DNA from: Symsagittifera roscoffensis
Taxonomy: Eukaryota; Xenacoelomorpha; Acoela; Convolutidae
Direction of reading: 5' to 3'
DNA length: 64,000 bases
Assembly (NCBI RefSeq): GCF_963678635.1
Contig: NC_087064.1
Span: 66,271,548-66,335,547, forward strand
The position numbers and the translations under genes are program-made. Below are positions 17,701 through 29,550 of the stretch, piece after piece. The notes beneath the pieces were generated by a model. The model made no database searches and had not been told where the DNA came from. It saw only the letters and a program-made list of their open reading frames with translations. Position 1 is the stretch's first letter. Every line of letters begins with the position of its first letter.

Positions 17701-20700
17701 GTTCTTGCTTAACGAGCCAAAATCACATTGATTAATCAGAATCTGGAAGGTCAAGAAGAGTCTGGCATAGATTAATTTTTTGGAAGAAAGCTTCTCCATA
17801 CTGGAAGCTTTTAAAACCAAAATTATGCTACTGTGGATAAAAAGATGATACAAACGAAATTCACACGACGAAATTCATACAAGCGAGTATTATTAAAACC
17901 GACATAACTCTAACTGATATGCAAACTTTCTGCGATCAGAGCTTGTTGGGACCTCGAAGGTCAATGTCAAAGATCAATTCGCAAACCATTCGAAATCATT
18001 CTTCAGAAGACCAGATAATAGTTGTAAAGCATTCAGCGCTAGTTAGTCTCTTATGTCCAAACTGCGGGATAATATCATAGTCCTCCAAGGCGAAAAAAAC
18101 GTAACTCCTGTGTTAACATACTATAATTGGTCGTGATGAATTACCCAAAAACATCAACATCACATGAAATAGTTGAAGTAATCAGAGAGTAAACATCATT
18201 CTGATGGGGAAGTAGTAGAAAACTGATAACGGCACTTTAGTAGGTATATTCCCTGCTTTAACTGTCAACGGCGTGGAAATGGTCCTCATAGATGGTACCA
18301 AGTTGAAAATGCAAGTAGGTAGAGTGCTGGAAAAACATGTTTCGTCTAACATTTAAGAGAAGCTTGAAAAACTTGCTATAAATGAAGTTATGAAGCCTGC
18401 GATGATAACAAACTCTTCTTTTTAGGAACAGTGTTTTGGATTGGTCGATTTTACGCAAACTGCTCTTAGCAGCTGTGCAATCCAGCGAGGATTTCGGACA
18501 TATAGTCGTGATGTGTTGCCAACCCTGTACGCAACACATAGGCAGTTAGAGACTTTGCCGATAATCAGCGAGTACAACGCCCAAGTGAAACAAACCCAGG
18601 CTCATTTTTCATTCTGCCACGGCTGGAGGCAGTGAAAGTGAAGTTACAACACATCGTCAGACAGAGTTTTGTTTTTCGGTGATCCTAAAGATCGAATAGT
18701 TGTAAAGACTGGAAGTTCAAGGGTACCTTTTAATTACAAAGAATTTCAACCGCTTTTGTGGTTTGGTATGTTTGTACGCTCCACGAAAATTCACTTCGCA
18801 GATGATCCCACTCACTTTGAGTTAGGACTTAGAGTGAACCAACTAAATCGATAAAAGGTTTCAGAATGCCAAAGAAGAGTTATGCTCAAAAGCAGTTGTG
18901 CAATCTCACTGCATGGGAAAAGAAAGGATAGTGTAATAAAATATTCACTAAGTCTGTTTAAATTCCATGGATTTGTGTCCCGTAATGTATTTTTTTCAAG
19001 CTTATTTAATTCTTGATATTTTTCTTGCATTTCAAAGCTTCCTTTTTACTGGTTGTTTTTCACAAGAGTTTTTGCGAGTCGCAGTATAGCCTATGGTAAA
19101 ATTCAACCCTGTGATTAGAAGATTAAGTAGTTCAACTGGATCGCAAATGCAAAAATCAACAGGGTACTTTTGGTAAATTGACATCTTCGATATCAGTTTC
19201 ATATTGGTGCCAAGTTGAATTTATGGCTCTGCGGCGTTAGTGGTGCAAAAATCACTTTTGGCTGCACTTTTAAAAAATTGGATTCACATTCTAACGTCAC
19301 TGCAGGGTAAAAGTATGCCAATAGTTTGTCGCTTGAATTTTAGCGCCCTGTTTAGGTGGTGGACTTTGCAGTGTCTCAGGGAAAAGTGGCAGTACATTGT
19401 CATGCGGGAAAGGGACGAACAGGTAGCCTCATAGCCTGCTACTTTGTGTACGTCCACAGAGTGCCAGCCAGTGCTGCTATATTCTACGTCAGAAACAAGA
19501 GAGCCGGATCCATTCAGACTAAAGGACAAGTGAGTAGTTGATGCAATGAAACTTTGGTTTCGATTTTGTTGTTTGATAATGTCGTAGTCTTGTGGTATTT
19601 AATATCTTTAAGGGTAGCATTGGCTTTTTCTTGCTTCATTTTGAATGTAACTTCATTGAAAATGGTGATTATCTTTTTTTTTTACTAGTACAGGTTTTCT
19701 GTGCCAAGAATTTTTTGTCGACTTTTCATATTGGTAATTTTTTTGCGCCAAATTTATTGACAGTGAGCTTCTTGTCGAGGCCAATGGTGCTGTCGCGACT
19801 CATGGGATTCCAGTCAAAATTATACCGATTTTTCGGTTGAAAACTAAGAAGGCTCGAATCTCAAGTTTAAACGATAATTAAGCAGTTTTAACTTAGTCAG
19901 TCTGTCTTATTAGTAAATATAATAGGAGGATAGTTACCATCTGGTGAATTCTCTTAAAATCCTTTTAATTCGCTTCTGTTACCTTTTGATGTAGGTGGCT
20001 CCTTAGACAATCGGACTTACATACCAATAGTAGGAATCAAGTTTCAATATACTTATGTTGGCTTCGATATATCTCTTTTGATTTTGAAGAGAAAACCAAT
20101 CCTTTCTAGGGGTGCAATTTTTGCTTAATGCTGAGCTAAGACTGCTTGTTACTTGTAAACCCAGTTGTTTTTCTTGAATTTCTTCAAGTATTTGCGCACC
20201 GAGTTAAAGTTAAGAGCAATGTGTTTGACACTATGTTCAGGCTGATTAGATTTAATTGTGCTCGATGAGGGTTGGATTGGATGCAAGTGTTTTATAATCA
20301 TCTGCATAGCCGTAGCAAACATTTTAGATGCGGATAATAGATCGGTTATCAAAGAGGAAGAACACAGGCATTAGTAGCGATCCTTGTTGCAATTTCTGCA
20401 GATGTTGCTGTTCTCTGTTCGTTAATAAGTCTGATAGGGCATTATCTGATCTACTTATACATAAGTCATGAGGTGCTTTTTCATTAATTTGATTATTATT
20501 ATGTTTTTAAAATCAATGTTTATTTATCTACAATACACTTTTTTAACAGACCATCAAAAAAATTGTTTTGTTTAAATGTTTTTTTTCGTCTTTAATTGGA
20601 TTGTATAATGGCAAGGTTTTTGCCTCGGGTCTTCAAAACATACTGCTGAATGTCGTATCCCATCGTTGTAATTTTCACTTTTATTTCGTTTCTTTTTCTC

Positions 20701-23492
20701 AGGTGATGATGGTGAAAGACTTTCAAACCTTCTTGGAGCATTTCTGGGTGATTTTTCCTCGAATGGAACCTGAAATTGGACTCCGCACTCTGGAAACTTC
20801 GCTGAATCTTCAGAACAAAATACTACACGGCTCCGAGAGGAAATTTTTGAAACATACGCCCAAGGTTCATTTTTAGTCCGCGTTTATAAAGTCTATTTTC
20901 CATACAAATTGGTCGAATTTTTTGGACATTTTAAAAGGCCATACGTCGGAAAAGCAGTCAAAGCAGAAATATAAAGAACTGTAAAACGAACACTTTGCCT
21001 TAGCATTTGCACTTAATTGTTAGAATGATGTTTAGATTGTTTACGTGGCTTGCAAAATGCTTCTTGCGTTTGCTGGCCTTAAAGCAACAGAAGAAAAATT
21101 CAAACTCGAAGGTTCCTTGGGCGAGGGATCTCAATTTCCGCCTGAACTCGAAAAAATAATTGATCTTTATTTTGAAAGACGTTTAACAGCTCTTTCAAAT
21201 GGAATCGACAGGTCATTTGTTCATCAAAATAGTGAGCCTGTGCTTGGAAAGGGTTCCTTCAAATCTAGAAGCTCAGTTGATCTGACTGATGTTGGAGGAA
21301 AAGCAAATGAAAGACACAATTCGGAACCACCTCATAGAGGAATGAATCCACGAGAACATTCCAGGCTTTCGATGCACGACAAAGATCAAGAAATGCGACT
21401 GGACGACGAGCGAGACAGGTCCTGGCAACATGTTTACCCCGTTGAGAGCGTCATCTCTAAGGTTTCGGACCGAAAGATGGAAAGTTTACAGAAGAGAAGA
21501 ACATCTGTAGGGTCCATAGACTCCACTAGCAAACACATTTATGACGTTTCGGATAAGCTTGAAAATGGCACCGCAGCTCGTAATGGAAAAGTTTTTCCTG
21601 TCGAAGAAATTTTGGAAGCTTTGAAGTCTTATGATGATGATTCGGTTCTGGAGGCTGTCAAACTTCTGGAAGAGGAAATGAATATTGCGCCCAGATGTTG
21701 GGATCTGATGTTGCGGCAAAAAGATCCTAAAGTGGTGTCTGTTTTATTATGGGACTGGTAAGTAAACATTCTGCTTTTTACGGGGATGAAATTTTCAAAA
21801 TCTGCCTTGTTCGAAAAACGTTTAAAACAGTGTTTATTACCAAAGCCAATTTCACATTTACTAATCAACGCTCGTGATAATTTTTTTTTCAAAATTCCGG
21901 ATGCTAGTTGGATATCGTTTTGGATGTGGGTGAAGTTTTTAGGCGGCAATGATCAGTTATTACAAGCATAATGGTTGGTTTTTACACTTGCGAAGCAAAG
22001 TGTATTAGTACGAACTTTTTTTTTCTAAGCTAAGTCGTAAATTTAGTTTCTGCTTTTGGTGGCAATTTTGAAGGCTGCGGTAGCAGTATAATATCATGTG
22101 CTTTGACATTTGATTAGTAAAAAGTTAACACAGCTGATGCCTTTTTAATTCATCAAATGAACCGAAAGTTATTTGTTTCAAAGAGCAGTACAATGATAAA
22201 AAGCTCGATTTCAGAAATTTTCCAACTTAATGTATATAGCAATTTTTTTTGAAATGCATAATCTATACATAATGTGGCGTTATGCTGTCCAATTTATTCC
22301 TTGTAAAATTGTGTCTTTTTATATTTGGTGCTACTTTTGCTGCATCGAATTGCAATTTAATAGCATATGTAGCTGTTCTATTGGTGGCTAGTTTTTGTAG
22401 ATTTTAAGCATCCGTGGCTGAATGGTTTGTGTGTGAGACTCAAATTTGCTAGGTCGCAGATTCGAATCCTACGCTTAGCCGAGTTTTTCTAATTCGAGGC
22501 TTATTTCTACTTTTTTTTATTTCACTTGATAGCTTTTTGGTCGTGTTCTTGCAAGTGTTTGCGAAGCGCAGCTTCGCCTCAGTGTTAAATATGTTAAAAA
22601 GTTTTTTAAGAGTTTATGAACGTAGTAATTATAGGTCGTGATGATTTTTTAAGGAAAAGTCAAAATTTGTTCAGGCAGTTGTTTTGACTTTTGATTTCTT
22701 TTGAAGTTCAGTTCATTTCCTTTGTTAAAAGGAAGGCAAACTCCACTATCGAACAGCAAAAATTATTAAGTCACGAAAATTGTCAATGAATTTATGTCTC
22801 AAAAATTGAAGGAAGTGCTGGTAGTAATTTGAAAAAAAAGTTGGTCGTGAAGAAATTTTGAAAAAGTGAGCTAACGTTTTTTATCTCCTTTTTTTAGGTT
22901 TTTTGAGTTCTTTTACACTTCAACCATCTATGGGCATTGTTTAAGGTTTGACCAGCTGAAGTACTCACTCCTGTCATCCGGGGATTTAGAGGACCTCATC
23001 AAATCACCACTGCCAGAACAATATCAGGCAGTAAATAGTGGAACAGACAGTGTCGGCATTCTGCGGGAGATCATCAGAAATATACTGAAGAAGCCAGATG
23101 CGACGGAAACAATACTGACATTATTAAGAACTGTTGTCCATTTGTGCCCGACAGTCAGTGAGTTTTCAGACATTTTGCCGACGATGTTGACCCACTTGAC
23201 GCAAACAGGGTTGAACAGGAAGAGTTCTTTGCAGAAGTCTTCCGGAAGTTTAGAAAAGCGAAAACCAGATTTATGGAATAACTCTTTGAGAGTTTTCACG
23301 AACTTCTACTATCATTTAAAATCAAATAAAGTGAGTAATGACAAAAATTTAATTAGTGAAAGTTTGACTAGCAGCTCAGACTATAGAGATTGTGGTCCTA
23401 TTGAAGATATTTTTTCCACTAGATGATAACAAATTAATGAATGATAGTTATTAATAACAGTCTATATGTTTCAGAATCTGTGCAATCTGTAA
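14751..23492 (+). CDS. PTPDC1: PTPDC1-like dual-specificity protein phosphatase (7-8 exons)
   Basis: Cysteine phosphatase of the PRL/CDC14-related group; vertebrate PTPDC1 has been linked to centrosomes and cilia. Exons 14751-14924, 15327-15477, 15732-15880, 19356-19529, 20703-20864, 21036-21757, 22898-23330, then 23475-23492 (or readthrough of the seventh to 23426) keep phase throughout and give 660 (or 686) residues. WPD-type loop FPWPDFG carries about D144. The P-loop HCHAGKGRTG has nucleophile about C173 and R179, followed by the KRAGSIQTKGQ helix. LHGSERKFLKHTPK and the VACKMLL stretch match the family. A long polar linker (RSSVD, NSEPP) leads to a C-terminal helical region near DPKVVSVLLWDW, which also matches PTPDC1. 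The ATG follows an in-frame TGA. Intron 3 (3475 bp) hosts two mobile elements. Confidence 0.9.
16195..16605 (+). mobile_element. SINE-like element, copy 6
   Basis: In phosphatase intron 3. Head ACACTTGCGATCAGCGTAGTG, the CTAACCTAACTTGCCAAAAA block, a TGGCTAGTGTTTGTGATG lead, tRNA-like core (GCGTGGCTTAGTGGTTAGTG as A box, AGATCGAATCC as B box) and tail ACTAATTCGAGGCTTATTTT. The A box is among the best preserved in the window. Confidence 0.7.
16695..17505 (-). pseudogene. RNase H and C-terminal domain of a non-LTR retrotransposon, GC-rich relic
   Basis: On the - strand, inside phosphatase intron 3. The long frame 17465-16947 shows EAEMEAI, the MTDSLSSL block and WVPAHCGLEGNECAD, the typical RNase H pattern of I/R1/Jockey-type LINEs. 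A frameshift near 17000 continues into a Cys-rich tail (CLDCGEPDT.. LSCQRG), as in the C-termini of these elements. A TAG sits just before the EAEMEAI motif. No reverse transcriptase is present, so it is 5'-truncated. Its GC content is plainly higher than that of the surrounding intron, which suggests a recent or foreign insertion. Confidence 0.8.
17506..19355. other. Remainder of phosphatase intron 3
   Basis: No gene that I can name. Short open stretches on the + strand (about 17610-17730, 18430-18640 and 18670-18850) show protein-like composition between stops and could be a decayed mobile element. No motif is decisive. Confidence 0.35.
21985..22580 (+). mobile_element. SINE-like element, copy 7
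   Basis: In phosphatase intron 6. The head ACACTTGCGAAGCAAAGTGTA is followed by the full body, the tRNA-like core (GTGGCTGAATGGTTTGTGTG as A box, CAGATTCGAATCCTACGC as B box) and a tail ending TTGCGAAGCGCAGCTTCGC, a perfect 7-bp hairpin with a 3-base loop. This is the best consensus copy. Confidence 0.7.
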
Positions 23493-25236
23493 GTTTTTCG
23501 TAGTGTGTATCTTACATTCCATTGCATTTTAAGTCATCATAGATAAAATCATCAACAAAAATCGACGGCCAAAAATTCCATCTTGTGTTAGTTGGACTGA
23601 GTTAGGATCATGTTAACAATTTCCCCCCTAAATGGACTAAATGAACTATTTTCCACCTAAAAAGGTTAACTGCAAGTTTGGTTAACAAAAACAGTAAACA
23701 TAAACGTTGGCATTTAAAACATTGACATTAACAGTAAACATTCAGTTGGCTTAGTGGGAGATCGTTCACTCGGTCCCTGTTTTCTACTTGATGACAAATT
23801 GTTGCCAATACCTTGGTGATTATTTTTCATTCGGTCAAAAAACCGTGTGATTGCAGTTACTTGTTTTAAGCGTTGAAATGCATGAAAAATACATTTTGCA
23901 CATCAAACAAACCTTTTTTTTATTGAAGTTCGTATCGCTTCGTTGACCGAAAAGAATGTTGCTGACAAATCGGCTTTAGTTTGTGTTAATGTTTATTTTT
24001 GTGTGGTATTTTCTTGTTTGTTGTGTAAGTATTTCTTGCGGAAAAGTTTTCGTATGTTTTGATCCGTCATGTTTGATTTTTCTTCATCAATAGTTAGGTA
24101 ATCGCAAAGCAATCAAAAATATGTTTCTGCTGTAAATATGATAAATACTGTTATAAATTGTACATATTTGAACACGCATAGATATGTTCACTGGTAAATT
24201 TAATTTTGCTATGTGTTTTGGTCAGCTGTTTAGGTTTTGCGAACATCTCACAAATCTTAAAAGAGCTACGGAGCTTGATGACCGCTACTTCAGTTTCTGT
24301 CCATATTTTTCTAGGTGCTGAGTCAAAGAGTGGCTTTTTGAGTGTAATGTCTAACGGGATAATGGCTTGGTAGTATTTGGGGGGGGGGCAGGGGTTTAAC
24401 TGGATGCAGAATAAATAGGGAACAAATTCAAGGTTTACAAATTTCTAACGTATCCGGTAGCGATAACGATGGTGTCCAGCAATTGTATGATAGTGGCTTC
24501 AAATCGCACGTGTGCTGCAGTTTGCATTGTGAGAGCTTGCAACATAGTCATAGCCCAGGTTTAAATAATTAACCTCGGGTTAGGCCTCCAGGATTGTTGA
24601 CTGAAAAACCATGATTGAAATTTGCTCAAATTTGTATCGGTCGTGTATGTTATCAGGAAAATGTTCTTGAGTGTATTCACACTTAATTTTTTATGGTTGC
24701 AGTTGGACTTCTGACCTAATGACCTTTAGTGAAGTTCCTTATAAAACTTAATTTTTAAATGCGAGACACATTCCGCTCTTTTGTGACAATTAACGAGAGA
24801 AGGGCAGATCTGCATTTTAATCTTCGAAATTGATCTTACTTTTAACATATCCCAAAGAAATATTTCGAATCATTTTGTTGTTCCAATCGTTGAAAAAGGG
24901 GAAGAACTTTGTTTTCCGGTGTGTTTCAGTTTTGCACGCAAAATCAGGTACCAAAAATAATTATCGGAATGGTTCGAGTAATATATCTCAATGCGCTTGC
25001 AATCGTAATTTGAACGACTATAAAAATTTTAAGTGAAATAGCGGATTGTTTTTTATGATTGGGTATGAACCCAGTTTTCTCTAATTGGGTCTTTGTGATG
25101 AAAAAACGTGTCATTAATAGAATATTCTTGAAATTTAAAGGCAGCTAAATTGATACACTTTTTCATGGGAAAATGAAGAAAATGGGACACACATTAAGGG
25201 GATAAATAATTTTTCCACTTTTCCTTTGTATCGCAT
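23493..25236. other. Intergenic region downstream of the phosphatase gene
   Basis: I see no gene here. It contains a poly(G) run near 24381 and scattered AT-rich sequence. The only notable frame (24830-25036) has no recognisable domain. Confidence 0.4.
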
Positions 25237-27130
25237 ATAATTTATTTGATTGTGTCCCAGCATAGCCTCCGGCCTGATATTTGCTCAAAACAACAACGGT
25301 TGTTTCCCAACACAGATTGCTCGAGATGTTGGCAATCATGTTGAAACACTAGCTGAAGCATGTAAAATATGTTAAAATTGAGTTGGCCTATATCCAAAAT
25401 ATTCGAAATTCTTACAGCACATCCAAACAAGACTACATGCATCAGGGTGAATCCCTGAATGTTCCGACTGCCCTTTAACGTCTGTTGAGTAGTATTTCAC
25501 TTTTGAGCAGTAAAAAGTTTCATATTGTATAAATCATCACCTGACACGCTATTTATGGTACAAAGTATTACGTTTAGCAAATGGCACAGTTTTAAATTAA
25601 TCAAATAGCATGCCTCAAGTTAATTTGGAACGATTTCTAAGACGGATTAAATCTCTGCTTGTCCCAAATTGGCCATAATAGCAATCTTGAAACCCCTATA
25701 ACTTTAGAAAAATGATCACAGGAGAAATATTTTTTTAGTTTTGAGCTCAAGACCAAAACTTTCCGGCAAAATTCCCAGTTAGAACTCAAATTTGTTTGGA
25801 AATATTCCTTCACTGCCTCGAATATTTCATTTTGATTAAAGTTTTGAGAATTATTGAATTTTGTACTGCTATTATTGAATATAAATTGCCCAAATTTAAT
25901 CGAGTATAGATCAGCAATTAGTTTGCCAAAGTTCATTTTGAAACGATTATATTGCAGTTTAACTTAGCGCGCGTAAAATTTTTTTGTATTGAAGCTTTCA
26001 AGTCGTAATCGAACTGGTTGCAGTCGAGTTTAGGCTTTTGCATGACCATACGCTTGACGATGCGAAGACTCAAATATAGATCCTCACGGTGTTGACTTCC
26101 GTGTAATCTTGATCTGAACAAAAAAACGCCTCAAGCATATATTTCTCAATTTATTCAAAAGTTGAAATAAAAATACCACAAGCCTAGTCATTTTTCTTTT
26201 TTACAAAAGTCGGAGCGAAACAGCGCAAAATTTTATTGATTGTGTCCCAGCATAGCCTCCGGCCTGATTGTTTCCCAAAACAGCAACGCTTAAATCCCAA
26301 CACAGGTTGCTCGAGATGTTGGCAATCTTGTTGAAACACTAGCTGAAGCATGTAAAATATGTTAAAATTGAGTTTGCCTATGTCCAAAATTTTCGAAATT
26401 TTTACAGCACATCCAAACAAGACTACATGCATCAGGGTGAATCCCTGAATGTTCCGACTGCCCTTTAACGTCTGTTGAGTAGTATTTCACTTTTGAGCAG
26501 TAAAAAGTTTCATATTGTATAAATCATCACCTCACACGCTATTTATGGTACAAAGTATTACGTTTAGCAAATGGCACAGTTTAAAATTGATCAAATAGCA
26601 TGCCTCAAGTAAATTTGAAACGATTTGTAAGACGGATTAAATCTCTGCTTGTCCCACATTGGCCTTAATAGCAGTCAAAGTTTTTTTGGAAATGTTCCTT
26701 CACTGCCTCAAATATTTCATTTTAATTAAAATTTTGAGAAACAATCAATTTTGTGCTGCCAATATTGAATATAAATTGCCCAAATTTAATCGAGTTTAGA
26801 TTAAGTTTGGGCAATTAGTTTGTCAAAGTTCATTTTGAAACGATTATAATTGCAGTATAACTTAGCACGCGAAAATATTTTTTTTTGTATTGAAGCTTTC
26901 AAGTCGTAATCGAACTGGTTCCAGTCGAGTTTAGGCTATTTCAAGACCATACGCTTGACGATGCGAAGACTCAAATATAGATCCTCACGGTGTTGACTTC
27001 CGTGTAATCTTGATCTGAACAAAAAACACCTCAAGCATATATTTCTCAATTTATTCAAAAGTTGAAATAAAAATACCACAAGCATATTCGTTTTTATTTT
27101 TTTTCTTAAGTCGGAGCAAAACAGCGCAAA
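25237..27130. repeat. Tandem duplication of an approximately 1-kb segment
   Basis: The phrase TGTGTCCCAGCATAGCCTCC occurs at 25241 and again at 26241, exactly 1000 bases apart, and the following sequence aligns almost throughout. Copy 2 lacks about 100 bases that copy 1 has at about 25680-25790. Both end in AGTCGGAGC..AACAGCGCAAAA (about 26210 and 27110). There is no coding signal beyond short matching frames. Confidence 0.85.
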
Positions 27131-28089
27131 AATATATTTTCATTACTTTCTTCGAGACGCAAAATTAGAAATGATTGTGTAATGGAATGATTGTATAATG
27201 CTTACAAGAATAAATTCATTATTTTCAAAGTCAACAGTAACACCTTGCTCCTTCCACCCACACTCCATGTATTGGTTTTCAGTTTCAGCGATGTCACTAG
27301 ACGGATGATTTGATTTTGTATCACGAACATTTAACTATTCTGAAAGCCTTTCTGCTTTGCCAAAAAACCGTATTCATGCATAATAGCAGACAATTTGTGA
27401 ACTAAAAATGATATTTGTAACGCAGGTGGAACTTGAAACAAGCATTTATAAAAGTTTTTTGGCTTTTCTAATATCCTCCCTTACTGCTAACGCAGAAAAG
27501 AGTTTAACTATAGTAACGCACGTTATTAAATTTTAAAAACTGCAGTTTTCACAAGGGACTGTAGGACTGCCCAGTTGCAACCTCGTTGGAGCGGTCAACC
27601 AACCGAATTTTGGAAATCTGGACCAAATCATTAAGTCAACCAACCGAATTTTGGAAATCTGCCTGGTTTTAAGTTGGTGCGCAATGAAGTTGAATTCAAA
27701 AAAATTTGACATATTAGAATAAACAGAACCAAAAGTCAAACTTGCGACGGAAAACCTCAAATTTTTTCGATATTTAAGATAGGAGACAAGCTAAATTTAT
27801 TCAATATCGTTATCAGTCAAAAAAAGTTCAATGACGTTTATCTTTTTTTTCTCACGTCTAACTAGATAATACTCACAACCAACATTAAGTCATAACTGAT
27901 AAAACTAGAGTTTATTATCGCCTTCTACTTGGATCAATTATTTTGCTCGAATGAATTTGTTTTTTTTTTCTAACTACACGATAGAACTTTAGATGAACGG
28001 AACATGGCCCGGTTAAATTTGTTCAAAATATCAGAGGTGACAAAGCTCAAATGCCCATATTTTCCCGTTGTTAAAAAGAACTTGCAAAG
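27131..28089. other. Intergenic stretch with a 27-bp direct repeat
   Basis: No gene recognised. GTCAACCAACCGAATTTTGG and seven further bases are repeated 41 bases apart, at 27594 and 27635. Confidence 0.55.
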
Positions 28090-28660
28090 GGACGGATCGT
28101 TTTTTCTCGAGGGAGGGGTGGTGGGGATTTTGAAAAATAGTTTGAAAGCTTTGTCCACCAATTTTTTAGGTTGAATAATTTGTATGTCCGAGCTCCCCCA
28201 AAGCAATATTTAGACCGTTCCTGTCAAACTTTCTGCGCGGCAAAACTTTCAAAATCAAAGGCCAAAAAGACGCTTTTAGGCACTTTTATGGAAAATTTCC
28301 TTACGAGTGCAAACTGTGCATTTTGTGCTTGTATGCGGATTCCGCAACAAGGACGCTCCCTTTGTTCCTATTTTGTTCTTTACTTTCCTTTTATCGTTCC
28401 GACAAAATTTTAGTTTTTGTAAAGACTTGTCTCTGGAATCCAGGAACATACAGACACAAAATTGTGCGGCTATCCAGTGCACAGTTTGGCCTCGTAGTGT
28501 TTGACCAAAAGATTGCAGTTTTTCGTGCGCGCTTCCCCATCAATATTTGTCGCCCTAAAAAAGGTAGGGTCCGTCAGCCAAAATGGATGTCTCAAAAAAG
28601 TACAAAAGAGGGACGTTTTTGATCGGCAGGGAAATGAATCCCTGAGGGGGGGGGGTTGGT
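28090..28660 (+). mobile_element. hAT-like MITE, copy C, interrupted by another repeat
   Basis: Family landmarks in order: GGACGGATC, TCTCGAGGGAGGGG, GGTTGAATAATTTG, GAGCTCCC, CTGCGCGGCAAAAC, GGCCAAAAAGACGC and, after an insertion, GCGCGCTTCCCC and GATGTCTCAAAAAAGTA. The insertion (about 28300-28505) includes TTGTCTCTGGAATCCAGGAA, also found diverged at about 50622. The right end is a poly(G) run. Confidence 0.6.
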
Positions 28661-28682
28661 GCCGTTAGGTTTCCAACATTTC

Positions 28683-29550
28683 TCAATTCCAAGCCCTTTT
28701 TCAGACTTAAGCGCAAAACTAAAGGTGCTGAAAACTTGTTCTAATTCAGTTCTTTGGGCATTTAGGAAAACCGGTTTGAATATACTCAATGATTTTTTTG
28801 ATGTTTTTTCTTTGGCTTAAACCATTGATTTAAACGCACTTGCTTTGAAAAGCATACAATACTTTTCGAAAAAAAAGTAATTTTGAAATGATATACTAAC
28901 ATTTCGAAAAAGTTTTTTGGCTTCTATTGGACAAGGATTTTACCCGGAAAAAAGTGTTGGGCTTAATTAGACTTATGTCTTGTGCTTGATTAGGCTGAAT
29001 AATCATAGAAACTAGTTTTAATCACTCCAGGGCAATTAAGCTAAGGCTCATGTTATGTACATACGAAATGTTCTTAAACAAGTAACCATTAAGTAAGTAA
29101 CTTACATAAAAACGTTTTCCAACAAACTCATTTTATGTAACATACGAAATATAGTTTAGCAAATAATCGTTATATAAGTAACTTTCATAAAGGTTATTTT
29201 TCCAACAGAATTTCGTTTTTTGCATAGCATGAGTTTAGTTCAATTGCCCAGGAGTGATTAGACCGAGCTTCTACGATTAAATAGCCTAAATCAAACACAA
29301 TTTTTTTCCGTGTAGACACATTGTTCAACAGAAGCACAGCATTTTCTTGAAAGGATAAATTATAAAACCAAATCTGCCTATTTGCGATCAGAATTGTACT
29401 TCTAAATCAGGTTCATCGAAAAAACATCAAAGCCTTCAATTGACTAAATTCAAACCGGTTTTCCGGGGTATCGAAAACAACTGAATTAGAACACGTTTTC
29501 AGCACATTTATTTTTGCTCGCGCAAACGTGAACAAAAGCTTGGAATTGAC
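28683..29550. mobile_element. Foldback element with arms of about 380 bp
   Basis: The left arm (about 28683-29065) and right arm (about 29170-29550) are imperfect inverted copies. TGCTGAAAACTTGTTCTAAT and AACCGGTTTGAAT on the left match the inverted AGAACACGTTTTCAGCACA and TTCAAACCGGTTTTC on the right. AATCACTCCAGGGCAATT matches inverted AATTGCCCAGGAGTGATT. The spacer holds two versions of a CATACGAAAT..AAGTAACTT..TTCCAACA unit. No ORF. A foldback or long-TIR MITE is likely. Confidence 0.75.
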
